Position numbers and translations under genes: made by a program. This document shows, piece after piece, positions 5,984-12,932 of a DNA stretch of 12,932 nt (positions are counted from its first letter, which is position 1; each line of letters opens with the position of its first letter). The stretch lies in contig DXSO01000032.1 of assembly GCA_019410445.1 (NCBI GenBank), forward strand, positions 1 through 12,932, written 5' to 3'. Under the pieces are notes generated by a model. It saw only the letters and a list, made by a program, of their open reading frames with translations, had not been told where the DNA came from and did no database searches. This stretch comes from Sutterella sp. Its GTDB lineage: Bacteria > Pseudomonadota > Gammaproteobacteria > Burkholderiales > Burkholderiaceae_F.

Positions 5984-6075
5984 TGTGAGGCTCCCTTCTT
6001 TGTTTGGAGGTTGAACAAAACACGGATTCTACAGGAGGTTGCATCCTTGCCCCTCACATCCTCGCTCCATTGTAT

Positions 6076-6105
6076 TTGGTTGCGTTTGAGCAAGACAGAT
6101 AAAAT
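6076..6105 (+). promoter_or_regulatory. Candidate promoter of the dihydrouridine synthase gene
   Basis: TTGGTT (6076-6081) and TAAAAT (6100-6105) are separated by 18 bp. The start would fall near 6112, leaving a leader of only about 25 nt with no visible ribosome site. The match is moderate and the AT-rich context makes chance hits easy. Confidence 0.35.
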
Positions 6106-6137
6106 GCCGCCCTCAACCAATTCTCTTTTGTTTGCAA

Positions 6138-7160
6138 ATGACTTTTTCGTCCGCCAGTCCTCAATTAACCGTCGCTCCAATGGAGGGACTCACAACCGTT
6201 GTCTTTCGACGTATTCACGCCCAGATGTTCGGTGCGGCAGATCGTTACTACATTCCGTTCGTCACACCGACTCGCGAACCGCGTTTTACCGATCGACAGC
6301 TTCGCGAACTTGCTCCCGAGGCCAACAGCGGCATACGAGCCATCCCTCAGCTTCTCACGCGCAATGTGGAAGACTTCATTTGGGCGGCCAAGGCGTTGGC
6401 AGATCTCGGTTACGAAGAAGTCAACCTCAATCTCGGCTGTCCGGCCGGGACCGTTACCGCAAAAGGCAAAGGCTCGGGGTTTCTGCAGTACCCGGTGGAG
6501 CTTTATGAATTTTTGAGCCGCATTTTCGATGCGGACCTGCCGATTGCCGTTTCCCTGAAAACACGCATCGGCTATCGCTCTGCCGAGGAGTTCGAAAATC
6601 TTGCCGACATTTATGCCCGTTTTCCCATGAGTCGATTGATTGTGCACCCACGGCTGAAAACCGATCTATACAGAGGCGATGTCCGTCTTGAGGCACTCGA
6701 CAAAACGCTCGGACATCTTCCCATGCCTTTGGGATACAACGGCGATTTGATCACTCCGTCGGACATTGAGTCGGCCGTTCAGCGCTATGCAAAGGCTCCT
6801 GGAGGATTGATCGAAGTTATGGTCGGACGAGCCCTGATGGCAGACCCTGCTCTATTTAGAAAATCCAAGGGCGGAGCTGCGGCAGACTTAAAGGAAATCC
6901 TCAATTTCCATGACGCACTGTTTGAGGCATACACAACTTTGTTTGCCAGTCAGAAAAACGCCATGATGCGCATGAAGGAGTACTGGTTCTTCCAATTGTG
7001 TTTGTTCGGAGAAGACAACGAAGAAAATGCGCTCAAAAAAGCCGCTTCAAAAATTTTCAGATCCAAGCAGGTATCTGATTTTGAAGCCGCCGTACAAGAA
7101 GCCGCCGAAAGCTTCGTTCTTCGAAGAGATGCTCGATACGGTTGGCGAAAGCCGCTTTGA
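6138..7160 (+). CDS. tRNA-dihydrouridine synthase family protein
   Basis: Dus enzymes use FMN and NADPH to reduce selected uridines of tRNA to dihydrouridine. The protein has 340 residues. It opens with the FMN-barrel motif LTVAPMEGLTT (10-20), has the catalytic Cys101 in NLNLGCPAGTV, Lys141 in SLKTRIG, His170 in VHPRLK, then GYNGDL (199-204) and the phosphate-binding MVGRALMADPALF (228-240). A helical C-terminal domain follows. Two motifs differ from the DusA/B/C forms: GKGSGFLQYP after the Cys loop instead of the usual G-A-L form, and VHPR instead of VHGRT. I recall such forms from Firmicutes and Bacteroidetes Dus proteins, so I give no DusA/B/C symbol. I chose the ATG at 6138; a TTG at 6132 would add two residues. 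There is no clear ribosome site. Its stop is 5 bp from the stop of the convergent ybaK-like gene. Confidence 0.9.
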   Translation: MTFSSASPQLTVAPMEGLTTVVFRRIHAQMFGAADRYYIPFVTPTREPRFTDRQLRELAPEANSGIRAIPQLLTRNVEDFIWAAKALADLGYEEVNLNLGCPAGTVTAKGKGSGFLQYPVELYEFLSRIFDADLPIAVSLKTRIGYRSAEEFENLADIYARFPMSRLIVHPRLKTDLYRGDVRLEALDKTLGHLPMPLGYNGDLITPSDIESAVQRYAKAPGGLIEVMVGRALMADPALFRKSKGGAAADLKEILNFHDALFEAYTTLFASQKNAMMRMKEYWFFQLCLFGEDNEENALKKAASKIFRSKQVSDFEAAVQEAAESFVLRRDARYGWRKPL

Positions 7161-7165
7161 TCGAT

Positions 7166-7636
7166 TCAGGCTCGCGGAACCGTTACATCAACCCAGTCAA
7201 TGGCGTGAGCCGCTACAAACAGTTCCTGCGGCGAAAATCTCACCGCACTGCGGTCATCTCCGCATGCCGGATAGATCGTCTCGAACCGTTTGAGACTTTC
7301 GTCGCAATAAATCCTCACGCCTTCATTTACCCCAAAAGGACAAACACCTCCGGGCGCATGTCCCACAAGCGCCTCAACTTCTTCACCGCGTATCATCTGT
7401 GCCTTAAATCCGAAACGCGCCCGGAATTTGGAATTTGACAGTTTGACGTCCCCGGCGGCCAACACCAAAACCGCTCCATCAGGACAATGCAGTGCAAGCG
7501 TTTTGGCAATACGAGCCGGCTCACAACCCAAAGCCTGAGCAGCCAAGGCAACCGTTGCGGTATTGGCCTCAAAAAACCGAACACGATCCGCCCACCCTTC
7601 GCTCTGAAGCTGCTCCAACGCACGTTGTCTGGACAT
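7166..7636 (-). CDS. YbaK/EbsC-family aminoacyl-tRNA deacylase-like protein
   Basis: This 156-residue protein belongs to the YbaK/ProX editing-domain family, whose members hydrolyse mischarged tRNAs such as Cys- or Ala-tRNA(Pro). Seen in the sequence: ATVALAAQALG (27-37), the conserved Lys45 in RIAKTLALH, AGDVKLSNSKF (61-71), the substrate-pocket motif GHAPGGVCPFG (92-102) and SLKRFETIYPACG (114-126). This motif set is typical of the stand-alone YbaK/EbsC subgroup annotated in many Proteobacteria; which tRNA it edits cannot be told from sequence. The ATG at 7636 comes 3 nt after the recD stop, and its ribosome site AAGGGG (7647-7652) lies inside the end of recD, so translation is probably coupled to recD. 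Its 3' end nearly abuts the convergent Dus gene with no terminator between. Confidence 0.9.
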   Translation of the reverse strand: MSRQRALEQLQSEGWADRVRFFEANTATVALAAQALGCEPARIAKTLALHCPDGAVLVLAAGDVKLSNSKFRARFGFKAQMIRGEEVEALVGHAPGGVCPFGVNEGVRIYCDESLKRFETIYPACGDDRSAVRFSPQELFVAAHAIDWVDVTVPRA

Positions 7637-7639
7637 CTT

Positions 7640-9727
7640 TTATATTCCCCTTGCCTGGTTGGTCTTTTCGCTCTCGAGAGCTTTTTGCGCCTCTCGAATA
7701 CGCCGCGTCAGTCCTCCCTGACGCCGCATTGCCGTCGCAACGGCTTTTTTCACAATCTCTTCCGAACCGAATACATCCAAAGAGCCGTAGTCAACTCCTT
7801 GTTCGCTGCGCTGATCACGCACGCGGGTGACTGCCGTATAAAACAGTTCTCGACTATTCAGTCCCGACGCACTGTTTGTCGGCATGAGCACTGCGACATG
7901 ATGATATTCCGATCCCTGAGATTGATGAATCGTAATTGCAAAAGCCGGATCAATGTGTCCTATCAGCCCAAAACGCACGCATCGCTGAGTGTCCGGAAAA
8001 TAAACGTCAGCCCGGGTAGCGTCAAACACCTGTCCCTCAAACCAGTCTTGTCCGGGAATCACCACCCCCGTATCTCCGTTGTAGACCTCAAGCATGGGAT
8101 CATTGCGTCGCACAATCATGGGACGAAAAGCCGGAAAAGGAATTCGTCGTTCAAGAAAAAGTTCTTCGGCATAGTCGTTGACCGCTTGAGCACTCATAGG
8201 CCCCTGACGGTTGGCGGCAAGCACGCCGATGGAAAAATACAGTTTCGCCAACCGCTCAGAGAGCTTTCTTGCGTCTGTTTGACGTCGCAGACCGTCGCTG
8301 CGCATCAGCTCGCTTACCTCCCGAAGCGGTTTGTCAAGTTCTTGGCGCAACCAAGCCTTGAATGTCTTCGTAAGTTCTCCTTCAGGCAATTCTTCGTGCA
8401 ATCGCAGCGGATTGTCGAAAGCACAATCATTATTGCGGCTGCGTTTTAAAACACTGAGCACTGTTTTGGCATCACCTTGTCTTGCAGCTTGTGCCAATGC
8501 GCCGAGTGCTTTGGTTCCGTCAAAACGCCAGCTTTTTGTCAGATGGCTGATGTTGTCCTTCAACGGTCCGTCCTGCTGACTGACGTCGGCAAAAAAAGAA
8601 CCGGGACCAACAGCGGCCAACTGATGACGATCCCCGAGCAAAATCACTTTGGTGCGTGAGGAATCAATCCGTTCAAAAAAGTCTCCCGCCAACCCTATAT
8701 CGATCATGGAAGATTCATCAACCACCACAATATCGGCATCAAGCGGGTTGTATTTAGAAGCTGCCCGACCGTCTGCTCCCGGTGTATACAGCGTCCTATG
8801 CAGCGTTTTTGCTTCAATACCCAAGAGACGATCACGCACAAGCGGATCGGCAATTTTTCGTACACCGTCGGCAATGGCCTCCTTCATACGCGAAGCGGCT
8901 TTGCCTGTGGGAGCAGCCAAAAGAATGCGGGCATCCGCATTTCGTTCGATCAGCCCTTGAAGAATGCTCACAACCGCCGTGGTCTTGCCCGTTCCCGGAC
9001 CGCCGCTAATCACGGTGAATTGATTTTCAAGCGCAAGTTTTCCAGCTCGGCTTGCTTCCGCTTCCGGAGCTACAGGACTTTGGGCAACCGTATTTCTTGC
9101 CAACTGCGCCAGATGCACGCCCAAAGTCTCTTCCTGCTCGTATGACTTGTGCGTGTAGACGAAGGTTTCCCCCTGCGCGGTTTCGGCCACCAACAAGGAC
9201 GGGCCGTCAGCAAAGGCACCCTGCGCAAGCGTTTGATCTGTCCTGCAGACAAACCCCTCGGCAAGAAGCCGCTTGACGAGTCGTTCAAAATCCCACTGAG
9301 AAGTTTCATATCGCGACGAATCGTCTTCGTAAAACGCCCTGCGCGCCATCACTTCGTCGAACACTTCGTTTTGATGTCTGAATTGCTCGGCTCCCACGCA
9401 CAGACTTCCCTCTTTGAGCGCCTGATTCAGACAAAGCATCAAAACAGCCAGTCCGTACTCCAAATCTCGATCCACATTGACTGCCGTACGCCTCCGGGCC
9501 ATCGTGCAGCTCACATGCGCTTGCATGCGTGCAGCATCCACGTCGGCGTCCGCCGCTGTTGCATTGGATCCCAACAGCCTAAGCGTCCGATTCAGACGTT
9601 GCTGCGTCTCGATCGAAAGCGCACGAAGAGAAGGCTGCGACTGTTCCGCACTTTCCGTGTGAGCACCAAAATCCAGACACTGCTGTCTGGCATCGCTTTG
9701 CGCGCAACGCCCTCTAGCCATCGCCAT
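7640..9727 (-). CDS. recD: Exodeoxyribonuclease V subunit alpha (RecD helicase)
   Basis: RecD is the 5'-to-3' SF1B helicase of RecBCD, which unwinds and degrades broken double-stranded DNA ends and prepares them for RecA. The protein has 695 residues, somewhat longer than E. coli RecD (608). Visible motifs are Walker A GGPGTGKTT (242-250, Lys248), AAPTGKAA (271-278), Walker B VVVDESSMID (334-343), motif III LLGDRHQLAAVGPG (363-376), KSWRF (398-402), motif V AITIHQSQGSEY (597-608) and motif VI LFYTAVTRVR (628-637). The start at 9727 lies inside recB and overlaps it by 14 nt; a second ATG at 9721 is also possible. AAGGA (9732-9736) is 4 nt from the first ATG and 10 nt from the second, so the second may be the real start. 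The 5' end is rich in Ala and Arg and is not conserved. recB precedes it and ybaK follows; recC is expected upstream, outside the window. Confidence 0.96.
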   Translation of the reverse strand: MAMARGRCAQSDARQQCLDFGAHTESAEQSQPSLRALSIETQQRLNRTLRLLGSNATAADADVDAARMQAHVSCTMARRRTAVNVDRDLEYGLAVLMLCLNQALKEGSLCVGAEQFRHQNEVFDEVMARRAFYEDDSSRYETSQWDFERLVKRLLAEGFVCRTDQTLAQGAFADGPSLLVAETAQGETFVYTHKSYEQEETLGVHLAQLARNTVAQSPVAPEAEASRAGKLALENQFTVISGGPGTGKTTAVVSILQGLIERNADARILLAAPTGKAASRMKEAIADGVRKIADPLVRDRLLGIEAKTLHRTLYTPGADGRAASKYNPLDADIVVVDESSMIDIGLAGDFFERIDSSRTKVILLGDRHQLAAVGPGSFFADVSQQDGPLKDNISHLTKSWRFDGTKALGALAQAARQGDAKTVLSVLKRSRNNDCAFDNPLRLHEELPEGELTKTFKAWLRQELDKPLREVSELMRSDGLRRQTDARKLSERLAKLYFSIGVLAANRQGPMSAQAVNDYAEELFLERRIPFPAFRPMIVRRNDPMLEVYNGDTGVVIPGQDWFEGQVFDATRADVYFPDTQRCVRFGLIGHIDPAFAITIHQSQGSEYHHVAVLMPTNSASGLNSRELFYTAVTRVRDQRSEQGVDYGSLDVFGSEEIVKKAVATAMRRQGGLTRRIREAQKALESEKTNQARGI

Positions 9728-12700
9728 CGTTTCCTTTCAAAAGCGCGTCCATCGCATCCACGGCTTGACGCGGACAATCAAAAAAAACACCCGTTCGACG
9801 CCCTTTTTCATCAAGTTCGTCCTGAGCTTTGGTGCCACGGATAAAAATGTAGAACGCTCCGCCGATCACATCCCAGACGTTTTCTTCAGTCAACCCCATC
9901 GTTGCCATCAAATGCCGCTTGAGCGCCACTAAATAAATAACGTACTGCAGACAATAGTGCTTGCGCTCAATCTCTGCCGACATTGCCTCCTGAGAGTAGT
10001 CCTTTGACTCAGCCCCGAGCCAATTGCTCTTCCAGTCAAGAATGAAAAATTTTCCGTCGGCACAAAACACCATATCAATGGCTCCGGTGAGATAGCCGTC
10101 CAGAGCATTATCCCGGAGACTTTCCATCGCAAATCCGTGCTCAGTCATGCACTGAGCCACTGCACTGGCTCGCAGCGTCTTATTGGCTACGGAAAGTACG
10201 AACGGCATTTCACACAGTTTTTGACCGTATCCCAAACGACTAAGCTTGAATGGCTTGGCGTTGAATGCTCCCTCATTGGATCCGATCGTGACGGCATTAA
10301 ACAAGTCGCAGTCGATCGTGTTGCGCACATATCCCTCGACCAAATCCGCAGCCGTCTCAAGAACCAAGCCGCGCTGCGACGGATCGGCTCGCCCGAGCAG
10401 TGGTGAAGCGGCCAGAGACTGCCGTATCTGCCCCAAAACGTCTTCTCGGTGACTGTCGTCGGCATTCATCACGCGCTCAAACAGTTTGTGCATCCAATCA
10501 CCGGCTGCCGCGCCTCGCAAAAGGCTGCGTGCCACTTCGGGAAAATCGACTGACTCCGCATCTAACGCATTGTTTTCCGGAAAATCCGCATCTTCCCCCG
10601 ACTCTGTCAATTGCCCTGATGCCTCTTCATCGACTTCAACGAGCGCATTTTCTCCTTCAAATTCTTCCGCTTCGAATTCCTCTCCGACGGACGCTCCGAG
10701 ACTTGAAGCAATTGCCGTAAAACTCGAGCGATGCCAAGCCGCAGACACTCCGACCGGATCAAGAGCTTGCACCATCTCGGTCTGTCTCCGGAATACGGAT
10801 CGCGCACGTTCTGTTCGAGCTTTGATTTCAACAAACGCATCGGCCGAACAAGCTTCAAGCCCTCGAACGATCACTCCGGACAAATCCCTTGAAAGCGTCT
10901 CGTTGAGATCGGTTAGCTGCATCATCTCGGGCCGTTGAGACGCCATCTTTAAAAAGCGTTCCCGCATTTGTTCCGCAGCCCCATGCAGGCGTTCCAACAC
11001 TTCAAGATAGTCGTTGGATTGGCCTGCGGGCTCACTCAAGCCACTCATGGCCTGTGCATACGCATTGCATGCACTCGACCAGGACCAATTTCTGCCGGAA
11101 GCTGAAATAAATATCGGAATGACCAATCGAGAAGATGCTCTGGTCATCGCCACATAAGCCTGACGCAGGCGCTCAAGTTTATTGAGTCGTCCCTGCTCTT
11201 CGGAATCATCCGTTCTGCTGTCGGGAGCCACTGAGACCTTACGGCTTTCGACTCCGCCGATTTTCCAAAATGTATCGTTATCGCCTGATTTTGCCTTCAT
11301 CGCCTCGGCCTGGGCCAGATACACCACCGGATATTCGAGTCCTTTGCTTGCATGCACCGTCACAACTCGGACGACATTTTGGTCATTCGGCTTGCGAACA
11401 ACGTGTTTATCCTCGACTTCAGCGGCATTTCTCAGACGAACCATGACGCGTAAAACAGCCGCCAAAGTACCGAGCTGCTGATACTGCTCCTGCAAAAGCT
11501 CCGAGAGGTGCTCGTAATTCATCAGCATCCCCGCCCCGCCTTTAACAGGCAGAAGGCGTTGCTCGAGCTTTCGTTCTTTGCCGATGTAAGACAGAGCCGC
11601 CGCCGGTCCATAGGACTGGAATCGTTCGGCAGCCGTCTGCAGCAACTGCCGATCTGCCCCTGCCGATGCCAAATCCTCGCGCAGCTCTCTGATCGTTCGG
11701 CCGATCAAACGCGTGGCTCGAGCTGCTGCGAATTTCTTCGTATCCCTCGGAGACTGCATCGCCTCAAACACGGCAATTATGTCTTGAGCCTGAGCTGTGG
11801 CAAAAACACTTGTCCTGTCGTCAAGCAGAGTACGAACACCGCGAGCCAAAAGTTCCTGACAAACGTCTTCGGCAGCAGCACGCGTACGAACCAGAATCGC
11901 AATATCACCCGGCTGCAGCAAACGCCAACGGCCGGCTCTGTACAAATACACCGTACCGTCCAAAAGCGAAGCAATATCATCGGCCATATAGCGTGCTTCT
12001 GCCTGCTTGACTGCTTCCATCGTATATCCGGCCAATGCACCGTCATCAAGCCACAAACTCATGACCGGCACGATTTGCGGCACACCTTCTCGCACGCGAA
12101 TCAATGGCTTGGCGCTGGCACCCGCCTCAAGTGCGGCATATTGAATCTCCGTGGTAAGAAAACTGCCGCCGGGAGCTTGTGCCGAAAAAAAGGCATTGAC
12201 AGCTCCGACAAGTGCCGGAGTTGAACGATAGTTCGTCTCCAACGTTCGAAGGCCTCCTGAAGACGGATTCAACTGCATGGCTTCGATGTCTTGCCGCGCA
12301 CGCAGGTATACCTCCAGTTCGGCCCCTCGAAAAGCATATATGGCCTGCTTAGGATCACCGACGAAAAAGACGCTCTTTGGTGCCGAAGGCGCGTCAGTCA
12401 AAAACAGACGGCTGAAAATCTGGTACTGAACGCGATCGGTGTCCTGAAACTCATCAACGAGCACCGCATCGTAACGAGTGCGGATGCGCTCGGCAGCCGA
12501 TTCATCGTTGTCGACGAGTGCATACATATCCGTCAACAGCGCCGAAAAACTCTTCAATCCGTACAACCGCTCGAGCTCACGCACGCGCGCGGGACCTTCA
12601 ACAAGAAACCGATGGAAAAGCTCAAGCAGCACCGGATCGCCGAGCGATTCATCATCAACCCAAACCTCGGGCTCGACACTGCCGCCGTATTCGCAAAGCT

Positions 12701-12932
12701 TACCGAGCAGCCTCGGCAGAGACTTCCAGGCAAGCACCCTGAGTCTTTGTTCCGCTGTCAGTTTCGGCAATTCATTGCGCAGGAACTCTTCCGTGACTCG
12801 ACTTTCAAAACCGGTATTGCCGGAAAACTCCACATCGAAAGCACCGCCTCGCGTAAAAATAAATTCGCTGAGCATTTTCTGGCAAAAGCCGTGAATCGTC
12901 AGAATGCTGGCCTCATCAAAATGCTCCAAAGC
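9714..12932 (-). CDS. recB: Exodeoxyribonuclease V subunit beta (RecB helicase-nuclease), N-terminus outside the window
   Basis: RecB is the 3'-to-5' helicase and the only nuclease of RecBCD. The open frame runs through the right edge, giving 1072 residues; the Walker A region and roughly the first 110-150 residues are missing. Numbering from the TTG codon at 12929, an internal codon (context ALEHFDEAS): TIHGFCQ (11-17), Walker B VLVDEFQDT (156-164), FFVGDPKQAIYAFRGA (188-203), TNYRSTP (232-238), and further on VVTVHASKGLEYPVVYL and QAYVAMTRASSRL. The C-terminal nuclease domain has GDWMH (His814), AIDMVF (Asp952), ILDWKS (Asp965, Lys967) and HYCLQYVIYL. The spacing of Asp952, Asp965 and Lys967 equals that of the E. 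coli catalytic residues Asp1067, Asp1080 and Lys1082, so the nuclease should be active. The tether between helicase and nuclease (750-799) is strongly acidic. recD starts inside the last codons. Confidence 0.96.
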   Translation of the reverse strand, partial: ALEHFDEASILTIHGFCQKMLSEFIFTRGGAFDVEFSGNTGFESRVTEEFLRNELPKLTAEQRLRVLAWKSLPRLLGKLCEYGGSVEPEVWVDDESLGDPVLLELFHRFLVEGPARVRELERLYGLKSFSALLTDMYALVDNDESAAERIRTRYDAVLVDEFQDTDRVQYQIFSRLFLTDAPSAPKSVFFVGDPKQAIYAFRGAELEVYLRARQDIEAMQLNPSSGGLRTLETNYRSTPALVGAVNAFFSAQAPGGSFLTTEIQYAALEAGASAKPLIRVREGVPQIVPVMSLWLDDGALAGYTMEAVKQAEARYMADDIASLLDGTVYLYRAGRWRLLQPGDIAILVRTRAAAEDVCQELLARGVRTLLDDRTSVFATAQAQDIIAVFEAMQSPRDTKKFAAARATRLIGRTIRELREDLASAGADRQLLQTAAERFQSYGPAAALSYIGKERKLEQRLLPVKGGAGMLMNYEHLSELLQEQYQQLGTLAAVLRVMVRLRNAAEVEDKHVVRKPNDQNVVRVVTVHASKGLEYPVVYLAQAEAMKAKSGDNDTFWKIGGVESRKVSVAPDSRTDDSEEQGRLNKLERLRQAYVAMTRASSRLVIPIFISASGRNWSWSSACNAYAQAMSGLSEPAGQSNDYLEVLERLHGAAEQMRERFLKMASQRPEMMQLTDLNETLSRDLSGVIVRGLEACSADAFVEIKARTERARSVFRRQTEMVQALDPVGVSAAWHRSSFTAIASSLGASVGEEFEAEEFEGENALVEVDEEASGQLTESGEDADFPENNALDAESVDFPEVARSLLRGAAAGDWMHKLFERVMNADDSHREDVLGQIRQSLAASPLLGRADPSQRGLVLETAADLVEGYVRNTIDCDLFNAVTIGSNEGAFNAKPFKLSRLGYGQKLCEMPFVLSVANKTLRASAVAQCMTEHGFAMESLRDNALDGYLTGAIDMVFCADGKFFILDWKSNWLGAESKDYSQEAMSAEIERKHYCLQYVIYLVALKRHLMATMGLTEENVWDVIGGAFYIFIRGTKAQDELDEKGRRTGVFFDCPRQAVDAMDALLKGNDGDG

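Noticed and set aside
6006..6041. Direct repeat GGAGGTTG at 6006-6013 and 6034-6041 as a regulator site
   Set aside because: An 8-bp repeat is too short to support alone, and it does not line up with a convincing promoter of the symporter gene.
7487..8449. Long plus-strand open frame (320 codons) over ybaK and recD
   Set aside because: It is antisense to conserved RecD motifs and has no domain of its own.
1..12932. CRISPR arrays, insertion sequences, phage genes, toxin-antitoxin pairs or defence genes
   Set aside because: No regularly spaced repeats, transposase motifs, terminal repeats or defence-family domains are visible. RecBCD is a general repair system and is not evidence of a new defence locus.

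Overview
This window looks like ordinary core chromosome of a Gram-negative proteobacterium. BamC, a lipoprotein of the outer-membrane BAM complex in beta- and gammaproteobacteria, together with a RecBCD-type nuclease and proteobacterial-style AccD and DapA, points to Betaproteobacteria. Protein style and moderate GC suggest a gut Burkholderiales of the Sutterella/Parasutterella type. That placement is an inference from memory of these families, not the result of a search. I see no insertion sequence, phage gene, CRISPR array, tRNA or rRNA.

Left part (1-2340), all on the minus strand and read right to left: accD (acetyl-CoA carboxylase beta subunit), then dapA (lysine/diaminopimelate synthesis), then the 5' part of bamC, which runs off the left edge. 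accD and dapA are 43 bp apart and probably co-transcribed. A hairpin terminator follows dapA, and a second, related hairpin lies in the bamC leader. accD has a TATAAT box and a perfect 7-2-7 dyad in its leader.

Middle part (2552-7636): a GufA-type ZIP metal transporter on the plus strand; a 308-bp gap that may encode a small structured RNA; dps on the minus strand, with Cys-rich tails and an OxyR-like half-site upstream; an AGCS-family sodium:alanine symporter on the minus strand with its own terminator; a tRNA-dihydrouridine synthase on the plus strand; and a YbaK/EbsC-family deacylase on the minus strand, convergent with the synthase.

Right part (7640-12932), minus strand: recB (its N-terminus lies beyond the right edge), recD overlapping the end of recB by 14 nt, and ybaK starting 3 nt after recD. 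This is a tightly packed recB-recD-ybaK unit for double-strand-break repair with a tRNA-editing-type gene at its tail.

The genes are mostly independent housekeeping functions: membrane biogenesis, fatty-acid and lysine synthesis, metal and oxidative-stress handling, amino-acid uptake, tRNA modification and quality control, and recombination. I did not find an undescribed multi-gene system. The observations most worth a second look are the candidate small RNA between the ZIP gene and dps, the cysteine-rich Dps with its control region, and the acidic tether in RecB.
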